From Alphaproteobacteria bacterium (GTDB lineage: Bacteria; Pseudomonadota; Alphaproteobacteria; SMXQ01): a stretch of DNA of 64,000 nucleotides. Below, piece after piece: positions 52,111 to 60,864 of the stretch. Position numbers and translations under genes: made by a program. The DNA is taken from NCBI GenBank assembly GCA_009380075.1, contig WHSO01000011.1, positions 1-64,000 on the forward strand, read 5' to 3'. The first letter of the stretch is position 1, and every line of letters starts with the position of its first letter. The notes beneath the pieces are model-generated. The model had not been told where the DNA came from and ran no database searches. It was given only the letters and a program-made list of their open reading frames with translations.

Positions 52111-53193
52111 TTGAATGACACACTGAATACTGTAGCTGTGGAAAAGAAATTCGTCCGGCCCAAGCCGTTTTTCGAACTGTGGCAGAAGGGCGAAGGCATT
52201 CCCGTCTACGATCTCTTCTATGTCGAGGACATGATGAAGGTCGAACTCGGTCACTGGGATCGTTTCGGCTGCAACGGGGCCTTCGTCAACCTCGCCGATC
52301 CGTTCCTCACGTCGGCCGTCATCATCGAGATCGCGCCGGGCGGGAAGACCAAGCCGGTACGCCACATGTTCGAAACCTGGTGCTTCATCGTCGAGGGCGA
52401 AGGCGAGACGATCATCGAACAGGACGGCAGCCCGACGAATACGGTTTCCTGGGGCAAGCGTGCGCTGTTCGGACCTCCGTTGAACACGACCTACCAGCAC
52501 GTCAATCTCGACAGGAAGCGGCCGGCCCGAATCCTCATGGTGACCAACGCGCCGTTGACCATGAACCTCTACCACAACGAGCGGTACGTTTTCGAAAACA
52601 AGTTCATCTTCGACGACCGCTACAAGGGTGAGAACAGCTTTTTCAACGGTGAGACCGAATACCTCGGCGGACGCGTCACCCGGATCAACCTGATCCCTGA
52701 TACGCTTCAGTTCCGCCTCATCAACTGGAAGGATCGCGGTTTCGGCGCCAAGTCGTTCCACATGTCGATGTCGGGACACACCATGGCGTGCCACCTGTCG
52801 GAATTCGAGGTCGGTACCTACAAGAAGTGCCATCGCCACGGGCCCGGCGCCCACGTCATCATCCTGGCAGGGCAGGGCTATTCGCTGCTGTGGAAGGAAG
52901 GCGATCCGCCGACCCGCGTCGACTGGAAGGAAAACTCGCTGTTCGCGCCGCCGGAGTGGTGGTTCCACCAGCACTTCAATACCGGACCGGAGCCGGCGCG
53001 CTATCTGGCCCTGCGCCGTGGCGGCAGCCCGGAGCATCCGATCCGCCTCGGCATGTCGGCGGAGGGCGGCGGGCCCGACCAGATCGAGTACGAGCAGGAA
53101 GATCCCGGCATCTATGATACCTATGCCGCCCAACTGAAGAAGAACGGAGTCGAAATCCGGCAGCCGCGTCCGACTTACGTCGGGAAAGACTGA
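52111..53193 (+). CDS. Bicupin, copy 3
   Basis: The 360-residue paralog has PGGKTKPVRHMFETWCFIVEGEGE and PPLNTTYQHVNLD in domain 1, then YKKCHRHGPGAHVIILAGQG and PPEWWFHQHFNTG in domain 2. The start is taken as TTG at 52111 with GGAGGA about 10 bases upstream, 18 bases after the stop of copy 2. The upstream frame is only the antisense continuation of the copy 2 region. It is the last gene of the plus-strand cluster and converges on the pirin gene. Enzyme or binding role is not known. Confidence 0.85.
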   Translation: MNDTLNTVAVEKKFVRPKPFFELWQKGEGIPVYDLFYVEDMMKVELGHWDRFGCNGAFVNLADPFLTSAVIIEIAPGGKTKPVRHMFETWCFIVEGEGETIIEQDGSPTNTVSWGKRALFGPPLNTTYQHVNLDRKRPARILMVTNAPLTMNLYHNERYVFENKFIFDDRYKGENSFFNGETEYLGGRVTRINLIPDTLQFRLINWKDRGFGAKSFHMSMSGHTMACHLSEFEVGTYKKCHRHGPGAHVIILAGQGYSLLWKEGDPPTRVDWKENSLFAPPEWWFHQHFNTGPEPARYLALRRGGSPEHPIRLGMSAEGGGPDQIEYEQEDPGIYDTYAAQLKKNGVEIRQPRPTYVGKD

Positions 53194-53265
53194 CGCCGGA
53201 CCGTCACGCCGGACGTGCCGTCGCCGGGCGGCCTCGCCGGGGCACGGCAGCCGGCAAGGCCCACG

Positions 53266-54138
53266 TCAGTTTTCCGGAAGGGGAATGAACTCGTTGTCGT
53301 CGGGGACACTGGCGAAGCGGCCCTGTTTCCAGTCGTCCTTGGCCCGTTCGATGCGCGCCTCGCTGCTCGAGACGAAATTCCACCAGATGTAGCGCGGCCC
53401 CTCCAGTGCGGCACCGCCCAGCAGCATGGCCCGGCAGGCCGCGGTCGCGACGACTGCGGCATCGGCGCCCTCGGCCAGGACCGCCATCTCCCCGGCCACG
53501 ATCTCCACGCCGCCGAGGGACAGCGCCCCGTCGACCACATGGACCGCGCGCTGGCCGAGGGCCACGGGCAATTCGACGCGCCCGCCCGCGTCGAAGTGGG
53601 CCTCGAGGTAGAACGTCGGCGAAAAGGTGCGGACCGGCGACTGCTGTCCGGCAAAGGCCCCGGCAATGAGGGTGAGACGCGCGCCATCCGTCGCGATTTC
53701 GGGCAGCGAGGCAGCGGGATGGTGCCAAAAACCGGGTGTGCGTTCCTCCTCTGCCAGCGGCAGCGCGAGCCAGGCCTGGATCCCGTGCAGGCGCGGGCCT
53801 CGCGCTTTCTCCTCGGGCGCGGTGCGCTCGGAATGGGCAATGCCGCGTCCCGCCACCATCCAGTTGACGTCACCGGGCCGGATCGGCTGGATGAAGCCGA
53901 GGCTGTCGCGGTGGACGATCTCGCCCTCGAACAGGTAGGTCACGGTAGCGAGACCGATATGGGGGTGCGGGCGTACGTCCACGCCGTGGCCTGCCGGAAA
54001 CCGGGCCGGCCCAATGTGATCGAAAAACACGAAGGGGCCGACGCCGCGCCCGCCCGCGTAAGGCAGGATTCGGCGGACGGAGAATCCGCCCAGGTCGCGT
54101 TCGCGCGGGCGAAGGTGCTGTTCGATGAGCGTGCTCAT
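53266..54138 (-). CDS. Pirin-family protein
   Basis: The 290-residue protein has the pirin bicupin fold. Metal ligands are seen in RPHPHIGLATVTYLFEGE (two His) near residues 56-73, and GRGIAHSERT near residue 101 (His and Glu). Bacterial pirins of this kind may act as quercetin-type dioxygenases or redox regulators. ATG at 54138 gives the family length. A longer upstream frame would overlap the divergent MFS gene. It is convergent with the bicupin gene at 52111, 72 bases apart. Confidence 0.9.
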   Translation of the reverse strand: MSTLIEQHLRPRERDLGGFSVRRILPYAGGRGVGPFVFFDHIGPARFPAGHGVDVRPHPHIGLATVTYLFEGEIVHRDSLGFIQPIRPGDVNWMVAGRGIAHSERTAPEEKARGPRLHGIQAWLALPLAEEERTPGFWHHPAASLPEIATDGARLTLIAGAFAGQQSPVRTFSPTFYLEAHFDAGGRVELPVALGQRAVHVVDGALSLGGVEIVAGEMAVLAEGADAAVVATAACRAMLLGGAALEGPRYIWWNFVSSSEARIERAKDDWKQGRFASVPDDNEFIPLPEN

Positions 54139-54286
54139 GGTCCATTCCACGTAATTCCGGGAACACAGTAATGCGCCTCGGGGCGGAATGAAACACAAGG
54201 CCTCGTGAGCACCCGTCGCGCTTCTCTTTTCCGCCTGCTTCGGCGATGATCGACCGGGGGAAACCACCGACAAGCAAGAAGGACCC

Positions 54287-55582
54287 ATGAAAATCCCGGG
54301 AGGATGGCTGGCGCTGCGGCGCTCCTTCGCCATTCGCGACTACCGCCTGTTCACGATCGGCAACCTGACGTCCAACGTCGGGCTGTGGGCGCAGCGCGTC
54401 GCACTCGGCTGGCTGACATGGGAACTGACCCATTCGACCGCCTGGCTCGGTGGCATCGCCGTCGCGGAATCGTTGCCGACCTTCGTGCTCGGCCTGATCG
54501 CCGGTACTGTGGTCGACCGCGCCAACTACCTCAAGCTGCTCCGTACCACCCAGGCGCTTTCACTCGCCTATTCCCTGTTGATGACCGCTCTGGTGCTGGC
54601 AGGCTGGATAAACATCTGGCTGCTCCTTTTCCTGGTCCTGATCCGGGGTTCGCTCGGCGCCTTCAACCGGCCATCGCGCATGACGGTGATCTTCGCCCTG
54701 GTCGGGCGCGACCTTCTGACGACCGCGGTCACCGTAAATTCGATCGTCTTCAATATCTCGCGGTTCATCGGCCCGGCGGTGGGGGGCTGGATCATCGTCG
54801 CCGCTGGCATCGGCTGGGCCTATGCCGCCGCCGCCGCGATGTTCGCCGTTTTCACGCTGGTCCTCGCCCTGATCAAGACGGAATTCGCCGAACCGCCCGC
54901 CCGTGCCGCGTCGACGCTCGCCGCGGACGCGGTAGCCGGACTGCGCTACATGGTGACCCATCCCGGCATCGGCGTGATGATGGGGGTGCTGGTCGTCGTC
55001 GCTTTCCTGGTCAAGCCCCTGACCGACCTGTTGCCCGGATTCGTCGGCGAGGTTTTCGCGCGCGGTCCCGACGGCCTGGCCGCGCTGATGAGCGCGCATG
55101 GCGCTGGCGCCATGGCCGCGGCGGCGTACCTCGCCAGCCGCGGCCGCGGCATTCAGGGTCTCACCCGAGTCAACCTCTGCGGCATCGCGCTCGCGTCGGT
55201 GGCGGCGCTGGCTTTTGCCGTGATTTCGGCGTTCTGGATGGCACTGGTTCTGGTCGCAGTGATCGGCTTTGCCTTCATCCTGCAAAACGTCTCCAACCAG
55301 ACGCTGCTGCAGGCGGCGGCGGACCCGTCCATGCGCGGGCGCGTCATCAGTAACTACGGCCTGGTCAACCAGGGTGTGCCGGCCATCGGGGCACTGGTGA
55401 TCGGCGGTATTGCCGAGCATACCGGCCTCAACGGACCGGTGGCGGTGGGGGCCGTGCTCTGCATCGGGGCCTGGGCATGGGCCTGGCGGCTGCGCCATCG
55501 GCTGGCCGACAATCTCGAGGTTGAAAAGGAACACCATCGCACTACGTTCGCATCGGGACAAGAACGGGAGGCCCCCACATGA
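54287..55582 (+). CDS. MFS transporter (EntS/DUF894-like)
   Basis: The 431-residue protein is a 12-transmembrane MFS protein of the EntS-like group. It has NVGLWAQRVALGWLTWELTHS near residue 25 and QTLLQAAADPSMRGRVISNYGLV in the second half. The probable role is export of a small molecule. AAGGA precedes the ATG. The stop overlaps the start of the MetE-like gene (ATGA at 55579-55582), so both are one transcript. It is divergent from the pirin gene. Confidence 0.9.
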   Translation: MKIPGGWLALRRSFAIRDYRLFTIGNLTSNVGLWAQRVALGWLTWELTHSTAWLGGIAVAESLPTFVLGLIAGTVVDRANYLKLLRTTQALSLAYSLLMTALVLAGWINIWLLLFLVLIRGSLGAFNRPSRMTVIFALVGRDLLTTAVTVNSIVFNISRFIGPAVGGWIIVAAGIGWAYAAAAAMFAVFTLVLALIKTEFAEPPARAASTLAADAVAGLRYMVTHPGIGVMMGVLVVVAFLVKPLTDLLPGFVGEVFARGPDGLAALMSAHGAGAMAAAAYLASRGRGIQGLTRVNLCGIALASVAALAFAVISAFWMALVLVAVIGFAFILQNVSNQTLLQAAADPSMRGRVISNYGLVNQGVPAIGALVIGGIAEHTGLNGPVAVGAVLCIGAWAWAWRLRHRLADNLEVEKEHHRTTFASGQEREAPT

Positions 55583-56589
55583 CATTCGCGCCCTTGACTC
55601 CGACGAGCGTCGGCAGCTTCCCGCGGCCGGGCTGGCTTGCCGAGACCAACCGGTCGCGTGCCAAATTTCGTCTTGAGGGTGAGGCCCTGCGCGAGGCCCA
55701 GGACGATGCCACGGTGCTGTGCCTGCACGAGCAGGAGGACCTCGGCCTCGAGCTCCTGACCGACGGCGAACAGCGTCGCGAGAGCTTCGTCTATCACGCC
55801 GCCTCCACCTGGGACGGCGTCGACATGGCCCGGAAGGGGCACAAGGAAACCTACCGTGGCCGTCACAATCCCCATACGGTGCCGCGCATCGTCGGCCCGG
55901 TGCGCCGGCGGTCTCCAGCCGTCGTCGACGACCTGCGGTTTGCCCGGGCGCACACCCGGTTGCCGCTGAAGATGGCGGTGGCGGGCCCAATGACCATGAT
56001 CGACAGCACCCTGAACGAGGCCTACGACGACGAAGGCCATCTGGCGATGGACATCGCCGACGCGGTGAACGCGGAGCTGCGCGAGCTGCAAGCGGCGGGC
56101 TGCGACGTGCTGCAGATCGACGAGCCGGCGATGACCCGCTATCACCGGAAGGTGTTCGACTACGGCGCGCGTGCGCTCGACCGCTGTCTCGACGGCATTA
56201 CCGTGCCGACCCTGGTGCATTTGTGTTACGGCTATCCCGGCGGGGACAAGCCCCAGCACGAGCATACCTACCCGGAACTGCTCGATTCGCTGATGACGAC
56301 GCGGATTTCCGGCTTCACCGTCGAATTCGGGCGCAGCGACTATGACCCGAAGCTGCTGGCTGCCTATGGCGACCGCCTGATCATGTTCGGCTGCATCGAT
56401 CCGGGAAATACCCCGGCGCCCACCGTCGACGAGGTGAAGCGCCGGATCGGGGGGCTGCTCGATCATGTCGATCCGTCCCGGGTTCTTCTCGGTCCCGATT
56501 GCGGCCTCATGACCATCAGCCGCGAGCTCGCCCGGGAGAAGCTGCGGGCGATGGTGGGAGCGGCACGGGCCCTGCGCGCCGAGCTTTAG
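55579..56589 (+). CDS. MetE C-terminal-domain-like (cobalamin-independent) methyltransferase
   Basis: The 336-residue protein corresponds to the catalytic C-terminal domain of MetE. It begins TSVGSFPRP, has the zinc ligands in VHLCYG near residue 214 and GPDCGL near residue 305, and EFG in between. It lacks the MetE N-terminal domain. Stand-alone proteins of this type may demethylate methylated substrates or transfer a methyl group to a thiol; roles vary. Coupling to an MFS exporter by ATGA overlap suggests a transport-linked step. It is unlikely to be housekeeping methionine synthase. Confidence 0.85.
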   Translation: MTFAPLTPTSVGSFPRPGWLAETNRSRAKFRLEGEALREAQDDATVLCLHEQEDLGLELLTDGEQRRESFVYHAASTWDGVDMARKGHKETYRGRHNPHTVPRIVGPVRRRSPAVVDDLRFARAHTRLPLKMAVAGPMTMIDSTLNEAYDDEGHLAMDIADAVNAELRELQAAGCDVLQIDEPAMTRYHRKVFDYGARALDRCLDGITVPTLVHLCYGYPGGDKPQHEHTYPELLDSLMTTRISGFTVEFGRSDYDPKLLAAYGDRLIMFGCIDPGNTPAPTVDEVKRRIGGLLDHVDPSRVLLGPDCGLMTISRELAREKLRAMVGAARALRAEL

Positions 56590-56684
56590 CCCTGTCGCGC
56601 CGCCCGGCCCGGTGTAAACTGCCCCGAAATCACGCCTGACTGCCGCGCCCGGTCCCATCGCGCGGTCAACGGGAGGACAACCGC

Positions 56685-57959
56685 TTGAGCACCGACACGG
56701 GCGGCGCCATCGCGCCGCGTACCCAGTTGCTGGTCTACGCGGTGGCGTTCTTCACCGGCAGCCAGGTCCTCATCGTTTCCGTCATCCTGCCGTTGTGGGC
56801 GCTCAGCCTCGATGCTTCGCCGGTGGTGATCGGCCTCATCATTTCGGCGCGCCAGGTCCTGGTGGTGGCCTTTTCCATTCACGGCGGCGCGCTGCAGGAC
56901 CGATTCGGCCCGCGCGCCGTGATCATCGTCATGGGGATCGCCGGGGCGGCCGTCTACGTCCTCTATCCGCTGACCCCGACCGTGTGGGGCACCGTCGCGC
57001 TGCAAATGGTCTCGGGATTTCTCGAGGTCACCGGCTGGATCGGCGCCCAAACGCTGGTCGGCGGCCTCCTGCGCGGCGAGCCGGTCTACGCCGGCCGCAT
57101 GACCGCTGCGACCCGCCTCGGCGGGTTCTGCGCGCCGATCCTCGCCGGACTGTCGTGGCAGTACTTCGGCCCGGCCTTCGCCTTCGTCGCCACGGCAGGC
57201 TGGGTGCTGGTCGGGACAGCCGTCGCCTGGATGCTGCCCGATACGCGACCGCGGCCCGCACCGGCCCCCCCGCCGCCGTCCGAGGCGGCGCCCGCGCCCG
57301 TGGCTGCATCCGGCGTGGCTTCGCAGGGGCGCAGCATGCTGCCCAGTTTTTCCGATTACGTCACCACTTTCCGCCTGCTCGCGCTTCCGGCGGTCGCCCT
57401 GGTCATTGCCTGCACCTTCATGCGCCAGGCGGGATCGGGCGTGCAGAACTCGTTCTACGGGGTGTGGCTGAAGCAAGTCGGGTTCGATGCCGGCGCCATC
57501 GGGCTTCTGCTCGGCATTTCCAACGGCATCTCCGCTGTCGCGGCGCTGTCGGTCGGCTGGTTCAGCAAGCGCGTCAAGGGTCACTGGCTGCTGATCGCGA
57601 TGACCATGATGGCGGTGGTCGCCATCGCCGTCACGCCTCTTCTCGGCACGTTTTTCGCGCTCGCCATCGCCATTGGCCTGCGCGGGGTCGGGCAAGGCTA
57701 CAATTTCCCGCTCATGCTGACGATTGCGTCCAAGGCGGTGGGCCCCGGGTTGCAGGGCCGGGTGGCGGCGCTGCGCATTTCCTTCAACAAGTTCGGCAGT
57801 TCGCTCGTCCCGTTCTTCATGGGGGCGGTGGCCGAGTTCGCCGGCCTCGAGGCGGCGTTCTACCTGATCGGCGCGATCGGCGTGGTGGCGCTGATGGGGC
57901 TCGGCGTCTGGGCGGCGCGATCGCCCGCCTTCAGGACCCGCTCGCCCGGTCCGGGCTAG
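56685..57959 (+). CDS. MFS transporter
   Basis: The 424-residue protein has about 12 transmembrane segments. The loop GGALQDRFGPRAVIIVMG is near residue 66, and a proline/alanine-rich central loop (PRPAPAPPPPSEAAPAPVAA) is near residues 184-203. It is clearly related to the MFS protein at 36747. The start is TTG with GGGAGGAC upstream. It lies 95 bases after the MetE-like gene on the same strand and converges with a small coiled-coil gene. The substrate is unknown. Confidence 0.9.
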   Translation: MSTDTGGAIAPRTQLLVYAVAFFTGSQVLIVSVILPLWALSLDASPVVIGLIISARQVLVVAFSIHGGALQDRFGPRAVIIVMGIAGAAVYVLYPLTPTVWGTVALQMVSGFLEVTGWIGAQTLVGGLLRGEPVYAGRMTAATRLGGFCAPILAGLSWQYFGPAFAFVATAGWVLVGTAVAWMLPDTRPRPAPAPPPPSEAAPAPVAASGVASQGRSMLPSFSDYVTTFRLLALPAVALVIACTFMRQAGSGVQNSFYGVWLKQVGFDAGAIGLLLGISNGISAVAALSVGWFSKRVKGHWLLIAMTMMAVVAIAVTPLLGTFFALAIAIGLRGVGQGYNFPLMLTIASKAVGPGLQGRVAALRISFNKFGSSLVPFFMGAVAEFAGLEAAFYLIGAIGVVALMGLGVWAARSPAFRTRSPGPG

Positions 57960-57987
57960 GGACGGCCGCTCGTCGTGAAACCCCGGC

Positions 57988-58275
57988 TCAGGACTTGGCC
58001 GAGGAACGCCTTTTCCGTTCGGCGGTGTCCAGGTTCTGCAGGGCCAGTCGCGCGCGTTCCATCTCCTCGAACTGCTCGCGCAGCCGGTGCAGCTCCTGGA
58101 ACGTCTCGGGCTTGACCGGGCGTCCGGCCTTGATGGCGCCGGCAAGGCTGACCGCGGTGCTCAGCCAGGCGCGCTGAAGCGCCACGGCGGCCGGTTGCAC
58201 GTGCTGGGCCGCGCGCTTGGCGGACAGTTCCGTCGGCTTCGCTCCTTCGGAAGATTGGGTGGTTTCGCTACTCAT
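57988..58275 (-). CDS. Small coiled-coil protein of unknown function
   Basis: The 95-residue protein has an alanine-rich helix (QPAAVALQRAWLSTAVSLAG) and a charged coiled-coil-like stretch (ETFQELHRLREQFEEMERARLAL), ending in a basic tail (ERKRRSSAKS). It has no signal peptide and is predicted to be mostly helical. The composition recalls small phasin-like proteins, but the resemblance is not diagnostic. GGCAGGAT precedes the ATG. It is the last gene of the minus-strand operon from 64000 to 57988. Function unknown. Confidence 0.65.
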   Translation of the reverse strand: MSSETTQSSEGAKPTELSAKRAAQHVQPAAVALQRAWLSTAVSLAGAIKAGRPVKPETFQELHRLREQFEEMERARLALQNLDTAERKRRSSAKS

Positions 58276-58335
58276 ATCCTGCCTCCGCTTGTGATATCGG
58301 CCCCTCTTGGATACGCGCGCAGGGTAAAGGAATCG

Positions 58336-59112
58336 TTAGTCGCTGAAATCGGGGGCGATGCGGGCGGCCAGGCGCAGGCACGACGTCCAGTCCTTGCCGC
58401 CGCCGGAGGCCCGCTCGGCATTGCGGCGGGACTGGTCCGCCATGTAAGCGACGACTTCGGGCGCGATGTGAATGACCTCGCTGCCGCCTGCGAGCGCCGC
58501 GACCTGTGCCTCGCACGCCATGTTGAGGTTGTGGTGGGCGACGAAGACTTCCCCGACGGAGCCGCCGCACACCAGCGAGCCATGATTGCGCAACAGTGCG
58601 ATGTTGCGGTCGCCGAGGTCGCGAATCAGCGGCGCCCGTTGCTTCATGTCGAATTCAAACCCGCCGAAATCGTGATAGGCGATCTTCCCGTGGAAGCGGA
58701 TGCCGTGTTGGGTGATGGGAAGCAGCCCGTGCTTCTGGCACGCCACGCCGATGGTCGCGGGCGTGTGGGTATGGAAGATGCATTGGATGTCGGCGCGCGC
58801 AGCGAACAGGCCGGCGTGGATGATCAGTCCCCCGCCGGCCAGCCTTTTCTCGAGGCCGGGCTGGGCAGGGTTGCCGTCGAAGTCGTATTTCTCGAGCGCC
58901 GAAGCGGTCACTTCCTCGAACATGGCGTCGGCGCCCTTGATCAGCATGTGGCCGGGCTCGCCCGGTACGCGCGCCGTGAGGTGATTGTGGGTCAGGTCGC
59001 ACACGCCGAAATGGGCCAGGAGCCTGTGCGCCGCGGCGAGTTCGACGCGGGTCTTCCATTCCGCTTCGCTCACCGACGCGCGTACCGATGTATCGACGGT
59101 TTGAACGCTCAT
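58336..59112 (-). CDS. Class II aldolase/adducin-family protein, copy 3
   Basis: The 258-residue protein is a class II aldolase-fold enzyme with metal His in CIFHTHTPATIG near residue 106 and LRNHGSLVCGG near residue 168. The N-terminal region has CDLTHNHLTARVPG and resembles the adducin/aldolase branch. GGGGAGG lies close to the ATG at 59112; a longer frame was rejected. It is downstream of the metallo-beta-lactamase-fold gene on the same strand. It may cleave a product of the FAD monooxygenase pathway. The substrate is unknown. Confidence 0.88.
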   Translation of the reverse strand: MSVQTVDTSVRASVSEAEWKTRVELAAAHRLLAHFGVCDLTHNHLTARVPGEPGHMLIKGADAMFEEVTASALEKYDFDGNPAQPGLEKRLAGGGLIIHAGLFAARADIQCIFHTHTPATIGVACQKHGLLPITQHGIRFHGKIAYHDFGGFEFDMKQRAPLIRDLGDRNIALLRNHGSLVCGGSVGEVFVAHHNLNMACEAQVAALAGGSEVIHIAPEVVAYMADQSRRNAERASGGGKDWTSCLRLAARIAPDFSD

Positions 59113-59271
59113 GCTGACCTCCCCAGGTTCCCTCGCTGCACCCGGTCCCTTGCTCCGGCGTGTCGTGCGGGATCGAGTGTACACCCGGTCGTCCGCGCTC
59201 GTCACGGTGGCGCAGGAAACCCCGCGGAACCGCGATGGGGCGGGTGCCGCTGGGTTGGGATTGTGCGGCGC

Positions 59272-60708
59272 TTAGGGCGCCTGGCCACCCGCCATCCGGA
59301 CCTGCGCGAAGTCCATCATGGCGCCGTGCAGCGGCAGCACCTTGGCGACGTCGAGCTTCAGCCGGGCGATATTCTCGAGCAGGTTGGTCGCGGCATGCTC
59401 CGGCTCGGCGACCGGGGCGGACAGGTGCTCGCGGCCACTGTAGGCATCGGCGACGATGAGGATCTTGTGGGCCGGCATGTAGCCGATGATCAGGCCGGTA
59501 TTGTGCGTGCTGCCCTTCAGCAGATGCAACTCCAGCGCGTTGTCGCCGGCGCCCATCACGTGCTTGTCCCCGATGCCGACAAACTTCGCCGTCTTGCGCG
59601 ACGTCGCCAGCAGGTCGGGGTCGACCGTGCGTGGTGCGCGATAGGCCTGCTGATAGAACGACACGTTGATCTTGTGGGTAACCACGGTCGCCCCTTCGTT
59701 GACGAAACCGCGCAGGCCGCCGGAATGGTCGAAGTGATGGTGGCTGTTGACGACGAAGCGGATCGGCTTGCCGGGAATGGTCTTCTTCACCGCCGCGATC
59801 ACCGCCATCGAGCGGCCGTCGTTGAGCGGACCTTCCACGACGGTGACGTGGTCGCCGTGGTCGATGGCGACGGAGTTGTGGGAGCCGCCCGCGACGAACC
59901 ACACACCCTTCGCCGCCTCTTCCATCGTCACCCGATGACCGGGCCGGCGGAGGCCTTCAGGCGCCTTGATTTCGGCCGGAGCGTTCGGCGTGATTTTTGA
60001 AACCCGAAGGTCGAGCAGTGGCTGGCCCTCGGCGATCACCCGGATGCGCATCGGGAACGCGATCCCGTCCACCGTCTTGTAGTCGGAGTAGTGGGAGGTG
60101 ACCTTCATGTCCCCGTAGACCGGATTGGCGACCCGCGCATCGACGCCGCGCAGCACATTGGTCTTGTCGAACCATCCGATGGCGCTGAACGCGCCCTTGC
60201 GGGCGAAGGCGACGGTCTTGTACTCCTTCCCGTCGACGGTCTTTATGACGATGGGTGACTTCTGGGCCAGCGCCGCCTTGATCACTCCGTGGGGCGACGT
60301 CCACAGTGCGTGGATCAGCGGTGCCGTCTCGCGCGCGGGCGTCGGCCGCGCGGACGGCGACCAGCCGATCTCGCCGGCGATGGCGCCCGACCGGCTCTGC
60401 TTGCCCTTCACGGGTTGGCGGCCGCCGCCCCGCGGCGGGTGTTCGCCCTGGATGACCAGGATGCGCTGGATCATCGCGCCGTCGCCGCCGTAATTGATGG
60501 TCGCCTTGTACTCGACCATCTTGAACAGGGGCCAGCGGTCGCCCGGCTGCAGGCTCTGCCCGAGCGCGTGGAAATCGCCGGTGCCGGCGTATTCGATCGT
60601 CGTGATCCTGTCGGCGCCCATCGCCTTGGCAATGTCTTCGAGGCTCTGTGCGAGGGCCAGACCGGGCAGGAACGAAATCCCGACTGCCGCGGCAAGAATC
60701 TTGTGCAT
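59272..60708 (-). CDS. Metallo-beta-lactamase-fold hydrolase with N-terminal extension
   Basis: The 478-residue protein starts with a likely signal peptide (HKILAAAVGISFLPGLALAQ) and has a long N-terminal region of about 265 residues. The metallo-beta-lactamase domain has the metal motif NSHHHFDHSGG near residue 320, His in KGSTHNTG near residue 401, and Asp in LIVADAYSG near residue 425. It may be periplasmic. Possible activities are lactone or ester hydrolysis. It lies between the FAD monooxygenase and aldolase genes on the same strand. The GGGAG site before the ATG is clear. Confidence 0.88.
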   Translation of the reverse strand: MHKILAAAVGISFLPGLALAQSLEDIAKAMGADRITTIEYAGTGDFHALGQSLQPGDRWPLFKMVEYKATINYGGDGAMIQRILVIQGEHPPRGGGRQPVKGKQSRSGAIAGEIGWSPSARPTPARETAPLIHALWTSPHGVIKAALAQKSPIVIKTVDGKEYKTVAFARKGAFSAIGWFDKTNVLRGVDARVANPVYGDMKVTSHYSDYKTVDGIAFPMRIRVIAEGQPLLDLRVSKITPNAPAEIKAPEGLRRPGHRVTMEEAAKGVWFVAGGSHNSVAIDHGDHVTVVEGPLNDGRSMAVIAAVKKTIPGKPIRFVVNSHHHFDHSGGLRGFVNEGATVVTHKINVSFYQQAYRAPRTVDPDLLATSRKTAKFVGIGDKHVMGAGDNALELHLLKGSTHNTGLIIGYMPAHKILIVADAYSGREHLSAPVAEPEHAATNLLENIARLKLDVAKVLPLHGAMMDFAQVRMAGGQAP

Positions 60709-60864
60709 CGTGAATGCTCCCGGTTTGTCGCGAGGGAACCGGGTTGACGGCGGGCGGCCTCGTCCCGGCGGGTTGTTGGCGGTCGATCCTAACGGGCACC
60801 CCGTCCGCCCCGCCGTTCACAAAGTCGTGATCGGGGGCAGGACCACCGCGGTATCGAAGCGCGT

